From assembly GCA_014529385.2 (NCBI GenBank), contig CM043946.1, positions 22,453,077 through 22,517,076 of the forward strand: a stretch of 64,000 nt of DNA, given 5' to 3'. Numbering within the stretch: the stretch's first letter is position 1; each line of letters opens with the position of its first letter. Shown here piece by piece: positions 41,302-53,407 of the stretch. A program made the translations under genes and the position numbers. The stretch comes from Adiantum capillus-veneris. Its lineage: Eukaryota; Streptophyta; Polypodiopsida; Polypodiales; Pteridaceae. The notes beneath the pieces are model-generated. The model ran no database searches. It was not told the DNA's origin and saw only the letters and a program-made list of their open reading frames with translations.

Positions 41302-41548
41302 CTCAAAAGTGGATCCTCAAGAGTGGATACTCAAGAATGAAGCCTCCTTGCATAAAGGCTTCCTTTTAAAGGCTTTCACGATAATCCCTTCTACTATGGG
41401 TTTAAGTTTGAGCCCTTTAACTAGCATATACAACTTTGGAACTCCCAATGAGCCCAAGATTTATACAAAGTGAGTTGGAAATATTATGCACACCATAGCA
41501 TCCTGCTTGATGCATATTCGGTGTAGCATGTGTTAGCCGCTGCTAACA
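40847..41548 (-). repeat. 3' LTR of LARD (truncated)
   Basis: On the minus strand starts TGTTAGCAGCGGCTAACACATGC, an internal hairpin terminus (TGTTAGC...GCTAACA). Includes (GA)n at about 41268-41300. Ends early at 40847. Confidence 0.8.
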
Positions 41549-41561
41549 TTTCCCCCTTCCT
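41549..41561 (-). other. Polypurine tract of LARD
   Basis: AGGAAGGGGGAAA abutting the LTR start. Nearly the same tract precedes the LTR at 49859 and an LTR-like start at 55633. Confidence 0.75.
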
Positions 41562-42182
41562 AACTTTTGGCGCACGTCCACGTGTGCCGGTGAAGCAAAA
41601 CACAGTAACATGGTAGAAAGCAAGTCCATGGAAGAAATGTTGAGCTGCAAGAACATAAGAACAAGTAACGAACATCGAAGGCCAATAAAGATAAAAACAT
41701 GAAGTACAATGAACAATCATGTAAAGTGAATTTTTTGCTTCTAAAAGATGGGTGAATCATAGTAAAAAACTAGACAACATAAAGCAAAAAAGACACCTCA
41801 CCTATCGTGAAGATTAAACCACTTGAGATTTCAGTTTTATGCATGAAACACAAGCAATCATTTAAAACCCTAGGCTAAAAGTTCATAAACTTACTAGCTT
41901 AAAAACTATGTGACCAATCTTAATAAATCATTCAAGTCTATCGTGTCTACGGGCTATAAAAAATCTCCTAATCTATTAGTACATTGTCATAGATTTTTGA
42001 AGCTCATGGAAGTTTTGTTTTTGTCATTCATAGGAAAAAGTAAATCATGACACAAGGCTACCACCCCAAGGCAAGTCTAGGTGCGACTCTCGGCTCCTTG
42101 AACCCTCAAGAAGGTGTTCCAAAAGTCTATTGATTCAAAAGTTGATTGATTTCTAGCTCACTTAAAGTATGGAATTTAAAAC

Positions 42183-42530
42183 AAGCCAAGAGCTAAAAAA
42201 TAATGTAACTTTGGTGAAATGAAGTGGCTTTCGATAGCCAAATTTTACAATTTAAAGCTCCAAACAAGTTGGCTAAACACTAGCTCATGAAATTTTGGAC
42301 TTCTAGAGCAAGCTATGAGCTAGAGATGACTTTAACTTGATGAAATGAAAATGAATGGCTCTCAATAGCCAAATTATGTACTTGGAAGCTTAAAAAAAGT
42401 TGGTTAAACACTAGCTCAAAAATGAAAAAATTTAACTTTTGACCAAGCTATGAGCTAGCATGTATACAACTTTTAATCCAAAGAATTTGGAATGGCTCTA
42501 ACTAGCCACATTTTGCAATATTTTGCAATG
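42183..42530. repeat. Tandem repeat, about 130-bp units
   Basis: Units start at 42183, 42310 and 42444 with AAGC(C/T)A(A/T)GAGCTA. Each contains GAAATGAA-TGGCT-T-ATAGCCA and TTGG-TAAACACTAGCTCA. Confidence 0.75.
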
Positions 42531-42590
42531 ATGACCCCTTCTTGGATCAATGAAATCACAACTTTTCCCACAATCCTTCAAAATGAAGCT

Positions 42591-42990
42591 CAATTGTTAG
42601 TGCATGAAAGCATTTGTCATTTAAAATAAGCACTAAAAAATGCACAATCAACCATAACCTCAAAAGTTTAATGCTCACTCTTGGCCATCAAACAAGCTCA
42701 ATCTTAGTGCTTTGCAATCATATGATCATTCAACATGAGCACTAAAAGAATCCACAAGTCAAATTTTAAACTTTGTTTTGGCCAAAGAAAGCTCAACTTT
42801 TTAGTGCTATGCAAGGTATTCTCATTCAAATCAAGCACTAAAAGGTACAAGCAATGTCATGTTTAAGCATAAAGTCCCAACCAAACAAACACAACTCATT
42901 GTCTAGTGTAACTTTCACATGAAGCTCACATGCTTTTCAAAAAGATCTCGACATTTAGTGCAAAAAACTTCAATCAAGCCGAGCATTAAA
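42591..42990. repeat. Tandem repeat, about 100-bp units
   Basis: Three to four degenerate units with AAGCTCAA-TTTTAGTGC, CATTCAA-A--AGCACTAAAA and GCACAA/CACAAGTC. Different in sequence from the preceding array. Confidence 0.65.
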
Positions 42991-43479
42991 CCATGCACAA
43001 GTCGAATTATTGATGCAAGTATGGTCATTTGTGCATAGTCACAATCATATTACATAGAATCAATGCCCGCATGCTCTTGGTCGCAACATTCATTGTTCAT
43101 TTAACACATATAATATGATCCATAAGATCTATAGAGCACTACACAAATCAATGTGATGCAAAATTTTAATTCAATGAACCTCCCTTCAATGACACAATGA
43201 CTATTTTGGCAAAATACCTTCAAAATGTCAATGTATAGCTCTTTGTATTATTTGCACTTCATCTCAAAAAATCAAAATGGAATTCTCGATTGCAAGTTTT
43301 GAAGGTCCAAGAGATTTTAAATTGTGATAGCATCACCATTATGGTTAATTTCACAAGGTCGTATGGTTTTCGAAGGTGAGAGAGGAGATCTCGTGGGAGT
43401 CATCTCTATCTTTTTCCCACTTAAAATCATTCGTCTGTGATTTTCTTTTAACTTCATTTTTTTCTGGACTCTGAATCGC

Positions 43480-43644
43480 AGCCTATGAAAATGAGAGAGT
43501 GAGAGACAGTGACAGTGAGAGTGAGAGTGAGAGAGAGAGTGTGTTTGGTGTGGGTCTGCATGCGAATTCTTGCGAGAGAGTTTTTCTGCAGTGGACGTCA
43601 TAAGGCTTGCAACCAAGTTCACTGAGAGAGAGAAAGAGAGTGAC

Positions 43645-43692
<48 letters not shown>

Positions 43693-44030
43693 GTGAGCCC
43701 CTCAAAAATGACAAGGCATCTGTTGGCTATTAGCGCGTGTGTGTGGGGTGCACCGACTGCAGGCAACGGAGATACAGGGCTGGATGAGAACAGCCATGCC
43801 CGCAACATGTGTGTGTGTGTGTGTGAGGACGCGCCAAGGCGGGGACCAGGGTGTGCGACTCTGCAGTTGGAAAGTGGTTTGAGAGACAGTGTGTGTGTGT
43901 GTGTGAGGAATCCAAGCCAAAAGTGGCGAGGCAAGCGGGGTGTGTGTGAGTAGCGCCAAAGCTGCCAGCGAGGAAGCAGGGCACGGGTGTGTGTGTGTGT
44001 GTGTAGCCAAAGTAAGTGGGATCGAGCCAA
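43480..44030. repeat. GT/GA-rich zone with (GT)n at 43650-43689
   Basis: Several separate (GT)n tracts (43650-43689, 43809-43825, 43891-43904, 43986-44003) and GTGAGA/GACAGT repeats alternate with unique sequence. Long His-Thr or Cys-Val frames come from these. Confidence 0.85.
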
Positions 44031-46443
44031 AAAAGGGCCGCAAATTGTGTGCAAGAGAGAGAGAACAGGAAACAGGGTGGCACAACAACTTTTTTTTTTA
44101 TTAAAAAAATTATCCTCTTAAGAGGAGATTCCCACAAAGCGTTTGTGCACGTCTTTGAAGGTGGGGTTCAACCATGAGGAGAGATGCATTCAATAGACAT
44201 TTTGCAGCATACTCCTTAAGAGCAATCGATCATTATAAAAGAAGTTTTGTAGTCCTTAATCAAAAATCACAATCTTTTGCATACGAGGATTGAATCAGTT
44301 TTCATGAAAAGTTATGGAAGACATAATGCATTTTCCCTCATTGCAGTGCATAAATTTCCTTTCAATTATCAATTCGATCTCTCTTCCTAATTATTGCAAC
44401 ATAAGTTGCTCATGGTCATTGTGCAGAATAATCCTAGAGATCACCCTTTCATATTGTCATGAATCAAAGCATTTAATTGCATGCATGCCGACCTATAATT
44501 CACAATTTCTCTCATTGGTAATTACAACCATGATCATTTGATTGCTCAATTTCAAATTGCCAATGCTAGTCATAAACCACAAGCTTGCATGACCATACAC
44601 AAAATAAAGTTCAAAATTTGCAAAAATGTTATTCTCCAATTACAATCAATTAGGTTTCATTTGCAAATCCAAACTAACCATTGCATCTTTAGTAGCTCAT
44701 ATCCAATAGCTCTAATCATTCAAATCCAATTGGATTTTGTCATTTTGGTTTGCATGACCATACTCATTCGATTACATCAATACATAGGCACACATTTAAT
44801 AAAATTCCAATCAATTTGGCTTCAATGCAATGGTAGTCCATTAATTTATCCTCAATTGTGTGCAATTGAGTCATCTCAAATCAATAAATCATACACGTAC
44901 CAAAGTTTAGGTCTTAATCATCACAATTGGCAACCAAGGCCGATCATTCATCTTCAATTTGGACATCAAATGCCATTGAGTTGGTACTAGGTACACACAT
45001 TAGTGCATTTTCCCATGTTCATCAAATTGATTCATCATTATCATGGCAATGCACTAAAAATCTACTCAATTGAGTACCAATTGAGTGATCTTTCCCAAAT
45101 CTCAAAGCCAATTGTGACACACACATAAATTATTTGGCCAAATTAATCATCATAATTGATAAAATTACCAATTATTCATTCACAAATTGGATTGTACATG
45201 CCATTGATTGGCACACACACCCAAATTTAGGCCAAAAAATTTATGCACATAATCCATCAATTTCTCATTGCAATGTTCAAATTGCAAGCTCGATCAAGCA
45301 TACTTGAATGCATGCATGCTCAATTTCTAAAAAATTAACACTATTTTGACCCAATCAAGTAATGCACACACTCAAAATTATGCACAAAAGATCAAATTTG
45401 GCTCAATTGGCAATGCATTTAGACTTACACCTAATGATTGCACACAATTTTCATGCACATTTCACAATCAAAAATCATTTGGGTGCCCTAATTGACCATC
45501 AATCATAAAAAATCAAGTGGTCTTGGATAGGCACACACACTCAATTTTTGCCCAAATTTTTGGCAATTAGGCTTATCCAATGATTGAATTAGCCTAGCAT
45601 ACACATCAACTAGATGATTGCACATTCATAAATCATCAATTTCATCAATTTTTATGCATGCACACACTCAAGATTAGGTACACACACACTTGAATTTTTG
45701 ACAGTTTTTTTCCCTCTTTGGTGCATTACACACACAATGATTTTTATGCACACATGATTTCTTTTTGCAAATCAAGCTTAATCTTGACACACACATCATT
45801 CATTAGTCAAAATTGACCATTAATTTCATTTCAAAACAATAAAATTAGGCTTCTCAAAGTATGTCAATTGAAATACACACCTAATTTTAGCAATGAATTA
45901 GCAACACATTGGAATCAAATTAACCACCCAAAAATTGAATGGTGTAGGTCAATGCACTTACAATCGATTTCATCCAAGCTAATCCTTGCTCCACGCGACG
46001 ATTCCATCATGCACACACATGTGTGGCTCGTCCAAATTATCCAAAAAATTGACCATTATAGGCCAAAAATCAAACACTCAAATCATCAAATTAGGCATGG
46101 ATTAGCACAATTAACTTGATAGAAGTGTTGATTCCACCTCTTAAGGGGATTTAACATACATTACACTTCAAATGTTAGTGGTTAGATTAGCAAAGTTAGT
46201 CAAAAATTAGTAAAAATTAGCATGGAAATGAAGCAAAATTAGTAAGGGTTAGTATGAAATTAGTGAAATAGGGGGTGGAATTTGGGGTTTGGGGTATTCA
46301 TAACTCAACAATTAGCTTCAATTTCTTGCACAACATCATCAAATCAAACCAAAATTGAGTTACACACACTCAAAAACAGATGAAATTAGTAGTGAAAATT
46401 ACTCTATTTTAAATATCCTATACTCACTAGCTTAGGTTATCGA

Positions 46444-46461
46444 TCCCCGACAACGGTGCCA
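46444..46461 (-). other. Primer-binding site of LARD
   Basis: TGGCACCGTTGTCGGGGA on the minus strand, of the type used by plant Tat/Athila-like Gypsy elements (TGGCGCCGTTGCCGGGGA). Two bases separate it from the LTR. Confidence 0.85.
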
Positions 46462-46463
46462 AA

Positions 46464-47415
46464 TGTTGGGAGGCATTGTAGCAATGACCTTATCACAACC
46501 CACACAGAATTATCAATCCATGGATCAGCAACCCGGCTAGGGCATGGAAACACGAGCATCGGATGAATAGAAATAGAGGATTCAAGAGAATACCTCACCA
46601 ATGCAAGTAGAGATTAGCCATGGCAAGACTAACTCTAAACATACTCTAATCACTAATCAATCAACTCCTACACACATCAAGTCCACCGAAGTCCGACTTG
46701 CCAATCTTATGGAGTCACAAGAACACAGTCAACACAAGCATCCATGATCAAGGCGCACACTAATTGCATTGAAGTTGGCTTTCCCAATCATCACATGCCA
46801 ACCAAGGTACTCTAATCACATCACACATAAGTGGCATTAAGCTCAAGGCTCTTAAACCTTCACACACTTAAGCACACAATTAGGCACAAACTCTAATGAC
46901 ATGACCAAGAGTGCACGCACACTACACTAATCAAGAGAATTAGAGAAGTAATCAACTAATTGAAATCCTTATGAAAGAAGAGAGTTAAGATCAAAGCAAG
47001 GAGTACTTACCTCTCTCAAATCTAGAATAATGAGAGTGTAAAACTACTATATGACATACTGAAATGTAGAGAAGATAAAACTAATGAGTAAAATAGGGAT
47101 TAGATTAATCAAGCTTCTCTAATTACAATGGATTAGTACTAGCCTCTTAAGCATGGGCATTAAGATCAAGGCTAGGCCATCCATAGAGAAAGCACTCAAG
47201 AGAGAGAGAGCTCTCAAAAGTGGATCCTCAAGAGTGGATACTCAAGAAGGAAGCCTCCTTGCATAAAGGCTTCCTTTTAAAGGCTTTCACCACAATCCCT
47301 TCTACTATGGGTTTAAGTTTGAGCCCTCTAACTAGCATATACAACTTTGGAACTCCCAATGAGCCCAAGACTTATACAAAGTGGGAGGTGTAGCCTGTGT
47401 TAGCTGCTGCTAACA
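46464..47415 (-). repeat. 5' LTR of LARD
   Basis: 952 bp, minus strand TGTTAGCAGCAGC...GCCTCCCAACA. Blocks TTTCCATGCCCTA-CCGGGT--CT, CCATGGATTGATAATT and TGGGCTCA-TTGAGTTCC are shared with the plus-strand LTR at 49859-50649, so the two elements are relatives. Confidence 0.82.
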
Positions 47416-48763
47416 CCAGGTCACCTCCCAGAGCTTCATCACCTAGACAGATTTCTCCACAGAGCATAGTTGATCAGCTGCAATCTAGAGTGATTGAGAT
47501 GAAGAGGATGAATATTGAGATTGACGATATGATGAGTACACTAGAGGGCCCTACCATGGAGCCACCTACATTGCCAATTCCAGAGGTTGATACTTGTTCT
47601 ACGAGGGATGTACAGCCTAGTGAGATTGCTCCTCCACTAGACACGAGCATTGAGCCACTAGAGATTGATAGAGAGCCAGATTCCATAGCCATTATTGATG
47701 ATCCCCTTGCACTTATCATAGAGGTAGATGTCCCACCACAGCCCTATACATGAGGAGATAGCCGATGCACATGACCATGAGAGTGTTGACATTACTACAG
47801 AGCCTTTAGAGATCGAGATACCTATAGAGACAGATTCCTGCATAGAGATACCTACTCATGAGCATTTACCACCAGATTCTTTAATGATTGAGCACATAGA
47901 CCCCCCATGCGAGACACGGACAGATAAGGTATCTAGAGACCATGAATGTCACCCCTTGAGTGTAGACCTCACAAATCAGGATCCAGGGACCCCTTTGACG
48001 ACAGTGACTTCTACCATTGTACTTGAGATACCCCGAGAGGTAGAGCCTACATTAGAGGATGTTCTCACCAGGAGTAGTCCCACCCATGAGCCACCAAGGA
48101 CATATCAAGCCTATAGCTCATCATCGAGAGCTTATGATAGGACTACTAGACATGTTTATGTGCCTCGCACGATGACACATGTTAGAACTTTAGCTAGTGA
48201 TGACATGCCAGTTTGGATTGAGAGCCACAGCACACATGATGGACTATCACATGGTTGGCTCACATTGCACATCCTCCTACATCTACTACAGTTTCTTAGA
48301 CCACACTTATGCCACAGAGATCTAGACCATTTTCACGACCATTAGAGAGGCCTATTCCAAGCCGAGGACATACACGAGCTAGATATCAACGACCACATAT
48401 GAGGAGATCTCGATATACCTTCCTTGAGATACCGTGGACATTGAAAATTTGGCTACCAAAGAGCCTACCACTTATTACACCATAGGGTGCCATGAGCCAT
48501 AGCTCACCAAAGATTCCTATTGATCATGCTATTGATTTAGAGCTAGGCAATAGTCATCCACTGAGGGATTCTAAGCTACAGAGTTATTTGATGACATAGT
48601 CACAGGCTGATGTCCTCCCTAGACCCATTACTTGTGCTATAAATTCTATGGAGCTAGGTGCTAGCCAACCATTAACCATTAGACAAAGAGCTAGAAGATT
48701 AAAGGCTTTATTGTTTGGAGAGATTTCTCTTATCTCTCCTAGTTGCACTAGACCATTGACTTG
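47416..48763 (+). pseudogene. Unrecognised acidic, Pro/Thr-rich protein, right part
   Basis: Open from the LARD border: TRSPPRASSPRQISPQSIVD, a short helix (QLQSRVIEMKRMNIEIDDMM), then a long acidic stretch (IEPLEIDREPDSIAIIDD). It changes frame near 47740 into HEEIADAHDHESVDITTEPL, running to 48345. I read a further frame change into SRPLERPIPSRGHTRARYQR and on to RQRARRLKALLFGEISL, ending about 48763. The 47416-48763 stretch thus reads as one decayed protein in three frames. Its Glu/Ile/Pro-rich middle looks disordered. No known domain. Possibly the same protein as 39502-40846, separated by the LARD. Confidence 0.45.
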
Positions 48764-49845
48764 AGCATATTGACTATGGTGCACTAGCTGCATGCATTTA
48801 TACTAGAGACACTTTTTTCCTACGGGTTTTTTTCCTCTAGGTATCCAGGTTTGAGACCCTAGTTTAGGATTTCTTTCATTTTGTAATAAAACTTTCACTT
48901 CTATGTTGACACACCTTTCTAGGTGGTAGTGTCTTGCCTTATGATTTTGCAGCATAGATGGACTTCAGCTTCCAGATTTCATGGTTCCATTGAGCTTCAT
49001 GGTTATATGCCGATTTCCACAGCTACTAAGGAGCTGCATCATATTTCTCCAGGTGTATCACTTCCTATGCTATATGTTTTTGTACACCTATATTTGCTTA
49101 TTGTGGCTTTTCATGGTTTGGTTGAGTCCATTTTATTATGTCTTGTTATCTGCCAGTAGAGATAAATAAGTTTGTACATGCTTTAGTTAATTTAACATAG
49201 AGCTTAATCTTATTGTTGATAACCCTTGAGGTTAGGAGGTTGTGACTTTAGGTTAATTCATTTACTTGACCTACCACTCCTAGTTGGCAAAATTATTTAA
49301 ATGTTTGAGACCTTAGGAGGGTTTTAGGCATAGAGAGGCTTGCTCACTTCACAACAAAGAGCACTAGTAAGAATACAAAGGATATGGAAGCACAAAAGTG
49401 CCACAAGTGTAAAAGCTTAAGCTGGAGGAGAAATCCCAGCTGGATTTTGGTACTTCACTCACGTATAGCCTATGGTATTAGAGTCCTATGAAAGAGAAAA
49501 AAAAAAGACTTGCATTGAGCTTAAAGTAAAAATTCAAGCTTTTGTTTGGAGTTGTATAGTTAGTTCGCTTATCTCTACTCATAAACACAAATAGGGAATT
49601 TGCCTTTAGATATTTTTTCTAACTTAGCTAGTACTAGAGTGACTGTTTTAACCCTTTGTCATAGCTAACTAATTGATAGACTCGACCACAAGCTCAAAAC
49701 TCTTGTTTAATTATTTTTAGCAAGTACAGTTTATCTGTCTTTTATTGGCAGTTTAACAATTCAGAATTCTTTGCACTTAGTCATTCCATGATATGCTTTA
49801 CTTTGCCTTATGACTTGTTTGCCACATGAAGGGACGGCAAAGCCT
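48764..49845 (+). other. 3' non-coding region of plus-strand element
   Basis: No domain or frame of note between the coding relic and the polypurine tract. Confidence 0.45.
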
Positions 49846-49858
49846 AGGAAGGGGGGAA
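49846..49858 (+). other. Polypurine tract
   Basis: AGGAAGGGGGGAA directly before an LTR start, plus strand. Confidence 0.75.
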
Positions 49859-50649
49859 TGTTGGATGCATCCAACGTCAGCAGCCATTCCATTTTCACCT
49901 TCTCATGGACATTATTTTTCCATTTGCTATGTATATATTCATGGGCTCACATTGAGTTCCAAGTTGTATCTGTTTATTCACTTCATGTACTTTGGGCGGC
50001 CGGCCATAACTTTTAAAACCCTAGGTATATAAGTGAATGTAGCTCATGTGAAAGAAAAGATATCATTTTGAGAGAAACCTAGAGTAGAGAAGAAGAAGAA
50101 GGAGGCTATGGAGGTGGAAGCATGGAGCCACATGTACTCTCTTCACGGACCGATTATATGCATGCAATGAAGATGAGTCCTTTTGCCTTTCTCTTGCTTT
50201 CCATTAAGTTGTGTATTAGTGTCTTGATGGTGTAGATTAAGAACTAATCGCTCTCTAATTCTTGATTGCCTATTGTATGTTTGATTCTAGTAGTGTGTGC
50301 ATGATTAGATTAGTGTGTAGATTAAGGATTCGTGCATGCATTGCTCTAATCATAACTCCATGAGCTTGGGTGAGCTTGTGATTAGGATGTGACCACGAGG
50401 ATTAAGAATGCAACGATTAGCAACCGTGATTAGCATAAGGGTTAGCATGTGTGCATACACTAATATCCTTCATTAGTTCTCTCTTCTTCCTATTGTAAAT
50501 AATCTCATGTGATTTCCCCACTCAATTCTATCTCATTTCTCTCACACAATCACCCATGTGTCATGTTTCCATGCCCTATCCGGGTCGCTACCATCCTTGG
50601 ATTGATAATTTTGTTGATTCTTTAGAGCTATGCTACGAGGGAGTTAACA
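49859..50649 (+). repeat. 3' LTR of plus-strand Gypsy-type element
   Basis: Starts TGTTGGATGCATCCAACGTC (hairpin terminus), has GGTATATAAGTG near 50020 as likely TATA, and ends near GAGTTAACA at 50649. Shares several blocks with the LARD LTR in the opposite orientation. No partner 5' LTR was found in the window; the 5' end of this element is missing or unrecognisable. Confidence 0.7.
50020..50029 (+). promoter_or_regulatory. TATA box in the 49859 LTR
   Basis: GTATATAAGT within the LTR, about 165 bp from its start. Function inferred from position. Confidence 0.45.
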
Positions 50650-50663
50650 CCCTCTATCCTGAG

Positions 50664-50675
50664 CTTTGATACCAA
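50664..50675 (-). other. Primer-binding-site-like sequence
   Basis: TGGTATCAAAGC on the minus strand, close to the Met-tRNA site. It borders the 190-bp dispersed repeat at 50675, which could then be the end of a minus-strand 5' LTR, but the expected CA terminus is absent. Confidence 0.4.
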
Positions 50676-50862
50676 TCTAAAGCCTAGGGCTATGAAACCT
50701 AACTCTCCACCCATTCATATGCCTCTTTTCCAGGCAACCCCCGAGATTGGTTTCATTACTTTCTGAAAGTGTGTCCCTATTAGTTTGGCTTGTTGCATGG
50801 GCTTGTCCCATAGGTGTCTTTTTCCCATTCTTTCAAGCTAGTCTTAGCTCAAAAACACAAAC
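50670..50862 (+). repeat. Dispersed repeat, about 190 bp (copy 2 of 2)
   Basis: Partner of 38186-38395. Direct orientation and an adjacent PBS-like motif make an LTR pair possible, but no target duplication or TG/CA ends support it. Confidence 0.7.
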
Positions 50863-51631
50863 CCCATGATAAATTAAGAAACAAATGAATATAAATACAT
50901 AGTACTTACTCAGAGCTCAAGAGATAGTAGGGTTGAAAGTATTGAGGTAGAGGCAATTTGACTCTTACCCAAGGCCGAACATTTTGATCACCCACTCCCT
51001 TTATCCGTATTCTTTATATACATAGCAATAAGGAGCTCTCTCTCATACTTGATGAAAAGAGTTTGCTCCACCCATATATGTGGCTATTGCTCCTCCACCA
51101 CAAGCACTAGGCTCATTCCCAACACTCCAAGAAAGATAAAAATATTTGGTGATGAGTTTGCATGCACAATCAAATTTTCCTTTCTATTTCATATACATTG
51201 CCAAAAAATGGATCAAAGTTTAAAATTTGTGCATAAATGTGCATGGCACAATTTTTATAAATAGCTCATAACCTCAAATACATAGAGTATATATGCATTA
51301 GAAGCATTAGAAAACCTTTACAACGATGAAGACTACTTATGTAGCATCCTAAGACACACTAAGAGGCATTTTACGGTGGTCTATGGCCAAATTTATGAAA
51401 AATAGACAAAAACAGTACAGGTTTTTTGGCACAATTTAGGTTGGAAATTGCTTATGAAAGACAATTCTAGAGTTGAAATTCATAGCCCCAAAAAAATCAA
51501 AATTTTTACAACTCATAAGCTATCTTTGTGGATATCAAACACTCTAAGACCTCATTAGCATCCCTAGCAATAATTCTAGGAAATCGCTTGGTTAAGAGGA
51601 CATAAAGGTGTCCATTTACCAATCTAGTGAT
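50863..51631. other. No recognised feature
   Basis: AT-rich, short frames only. Confidence 0.4.
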
Positions 51632-52477
51632 ACATATATGGGATCTAGGCAGCCATCTTGAGCTAAAGCAAAACCTTATTCAAGTGGTCATATATATATG
51701 TGCGTAGTACTCCAAGAAATGAGTTTATTTTGGCATGTATCTTTGCAAGTTGGACCTTGGCTCAATGAGCCACGGCCTCACATGCTTGCAACGATCCCTT
51801 ATCAAGTATGCTTATAGTCGTTGCAGAGAGGGTATATAACTAGTATGGCCTAATAAAGCTACTTGCCATACAAAACATAGACACTCCCATAAAACAAAAA
51901 ATATCCAAATTGCTTGCCTATTCGAGTATTAAATCAAGTGTGTGCTTCTTTCCTATCTAGAGTGTGGCAAAATTGAATTACAACCTTAATTCACCTCCTA
52001 CACTACGAGAGAAATTGAATTCGGTTGCACATCTCTACTTGATAGAGACATGGATTACACGTACATTGCCTCTTCTAATAAAGATGCCATATCACAAAGA
52101 CTAGCTTTTGACTAGATTCATAAAGAGGCCACACTATGCCCCAAAATCAATTTGAGAGCATGCCACACAAGTGCCCTAGTAGCAATGGGACAACTTAGAA
52201 TATTGTCACACATATTAAAGATTGGCTTAGTTACATGCATTCTAGATGTGAGAGGACTTGTAGGATATGTACAACAAAAGTAGAGAGTAAGGAGCATTAT
52301 TATGAAGATTCCCATATTATAAGATCATGTGGAATTGAATAGACTACTTTGTTGATAGGCATTCCATGCCATGAAGAGCTAATGGAGTCAAAAGATTAGA
52401 GACAATTGATCAGATTCCTACCTGGATCCTTCCTAGTTGGCCCTACTTCTACCTTGATATAGTTGACACTTTTTCTT
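51632..52477 (+). repeat. Dispersed repeat copy B (uninterrupted)
   Basis: Same order as copy A segments at 19284-19358, 19919-20197, 21229-21551 and 37361-37560, without the MITE, the 1 kb insertion or the Copia. It gives the pre-insertion sequence for all three events. No coding or terminal repeats identified, so the family is unknown. Confidence 0.85.
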
Positions 52478-53290
52478 TACATATGGTCGAACTAAGCTTA
52501 CCTTGGACCTTGAATACTTGTTTCATGATGGTGACTCAACACTAGCTATCAAGGATGACAATGAGGTCAAAGATTTACTTTTTTTTTGTTGCTCAATATG
52601 CATCTATCAATCCAATTTTGATATAACTAACATTTTACCTTTTGGGTTTAATTTAAGCTAAGGAGGAATGCTTCTATCAAAAAATTATATTCCAAATGAG
52701 AAAAATGCATATCCAAACAATGAGAGATTCTTCAATTCAATTAGTTTCTAATGCACCGTGCCATTTACTACAATGTTCATTAATGGTTTTGCCACTCATA
52801 TTGGTCTTTGATTCTTACTTAAGATCCTAGGGGGATTTTATGCATCTACAAGTGTCTTCTTGACACCATTACAATTTCAAGATTTTGATAGTTATTATTT
52901 TCCTACAATTTTTGAAGGAGGTTGAATTTACAATTAAAATGCACCAAGAGAGATGGAGCCATGTAGAAGTAAGAGAATGGACATTTGGGAGGTTTTGTTT
53001 ACCTGTGAATGGTTGCAAGTTGAAAAACATTTATCGCAAATGATGGTGACAAAGCATTTTTCAGACTTCCATGACACAATGTTGGAGAGGGGGAAGGGGG
53101 TACACACCCGGAACACACAATGTGCACCTCTCTATAGCCCAGGGTAAACACAACCAATCTATTAGGATCACCTTCAAAATCCACATAATTTCACTTGTAC
53201 ACACTCGTTTTGCCACACCAACATGCTTCACGGGAAGCTCCAACACCTGTCACACACCCAACACCTATATTCCACACCGCTACTTCACAC

Positions 53291-53292
<2 letters not shown>
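52478..53292. other. No recognised feature
   Basis: Short frames only. The stretch ends at a long (CT)n. Confidence 0.4.

Positions 53293-53377
<85 letters not shown>
53293..53377. repeat. (CT)n microsatellite, 85 bp
   Basis: Uninterrupted. It lies 30 bp outside the left end of the next element. Confidence 0.95.
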
Positions 53378-53380
<3 letters not shown>

Positions 53381-53407
53381 TTGCATACACAAAATTCAGT
53401 TCGAGGT

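Larger units (their letters stand above)
41562..46443 (-). other. Interior of LARD: non-coding, tandem-repeat-rich
   Basis: No retrotransposon domain on either strand. AT-rich with embedded tandem repeats (42183-42530 and 42591-42990), a GT/GA-rich zone (43480-44030), and from 44300 to 46110 a zone unusually rich in CAATT, AATTG, ACACAC and CATCA words. Apparent frames of 75-250 codons are translations of these repeats. Confidence 0.65.
40847..47415 (-). mobile_element. LARD-type non-autonomous Gypsy element
   Basis: Two direct repeats share about 650-700 bp (40847-41548 and 46758-47415). The right copy extends to 46464 and is bordered by the minus-strand primer-binding site TGGCACCGTTGTCGGGGA (46444-46461). 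The left copy is bordered by the minus-strand purine tract AGGAAGGGGGAAA (41549-41561). These define 3' and 5' LTRs of a minus-strand element. The 4.9 kb interior has no gag or pol domain, as in LARDs. The left LTR lacks its outer 294 bp, so no target duplication is expected or seen. It lies in the middle of a plus-strand coding relic. Confidence 0.8.

Noticed and set aside
43317-44137. Minus-strand 245-codon His/Thr/Pro-rich frame
   Set aside because: Open because of GT and GA repeats in a domain-free LARD interior; composition follows the repeats.
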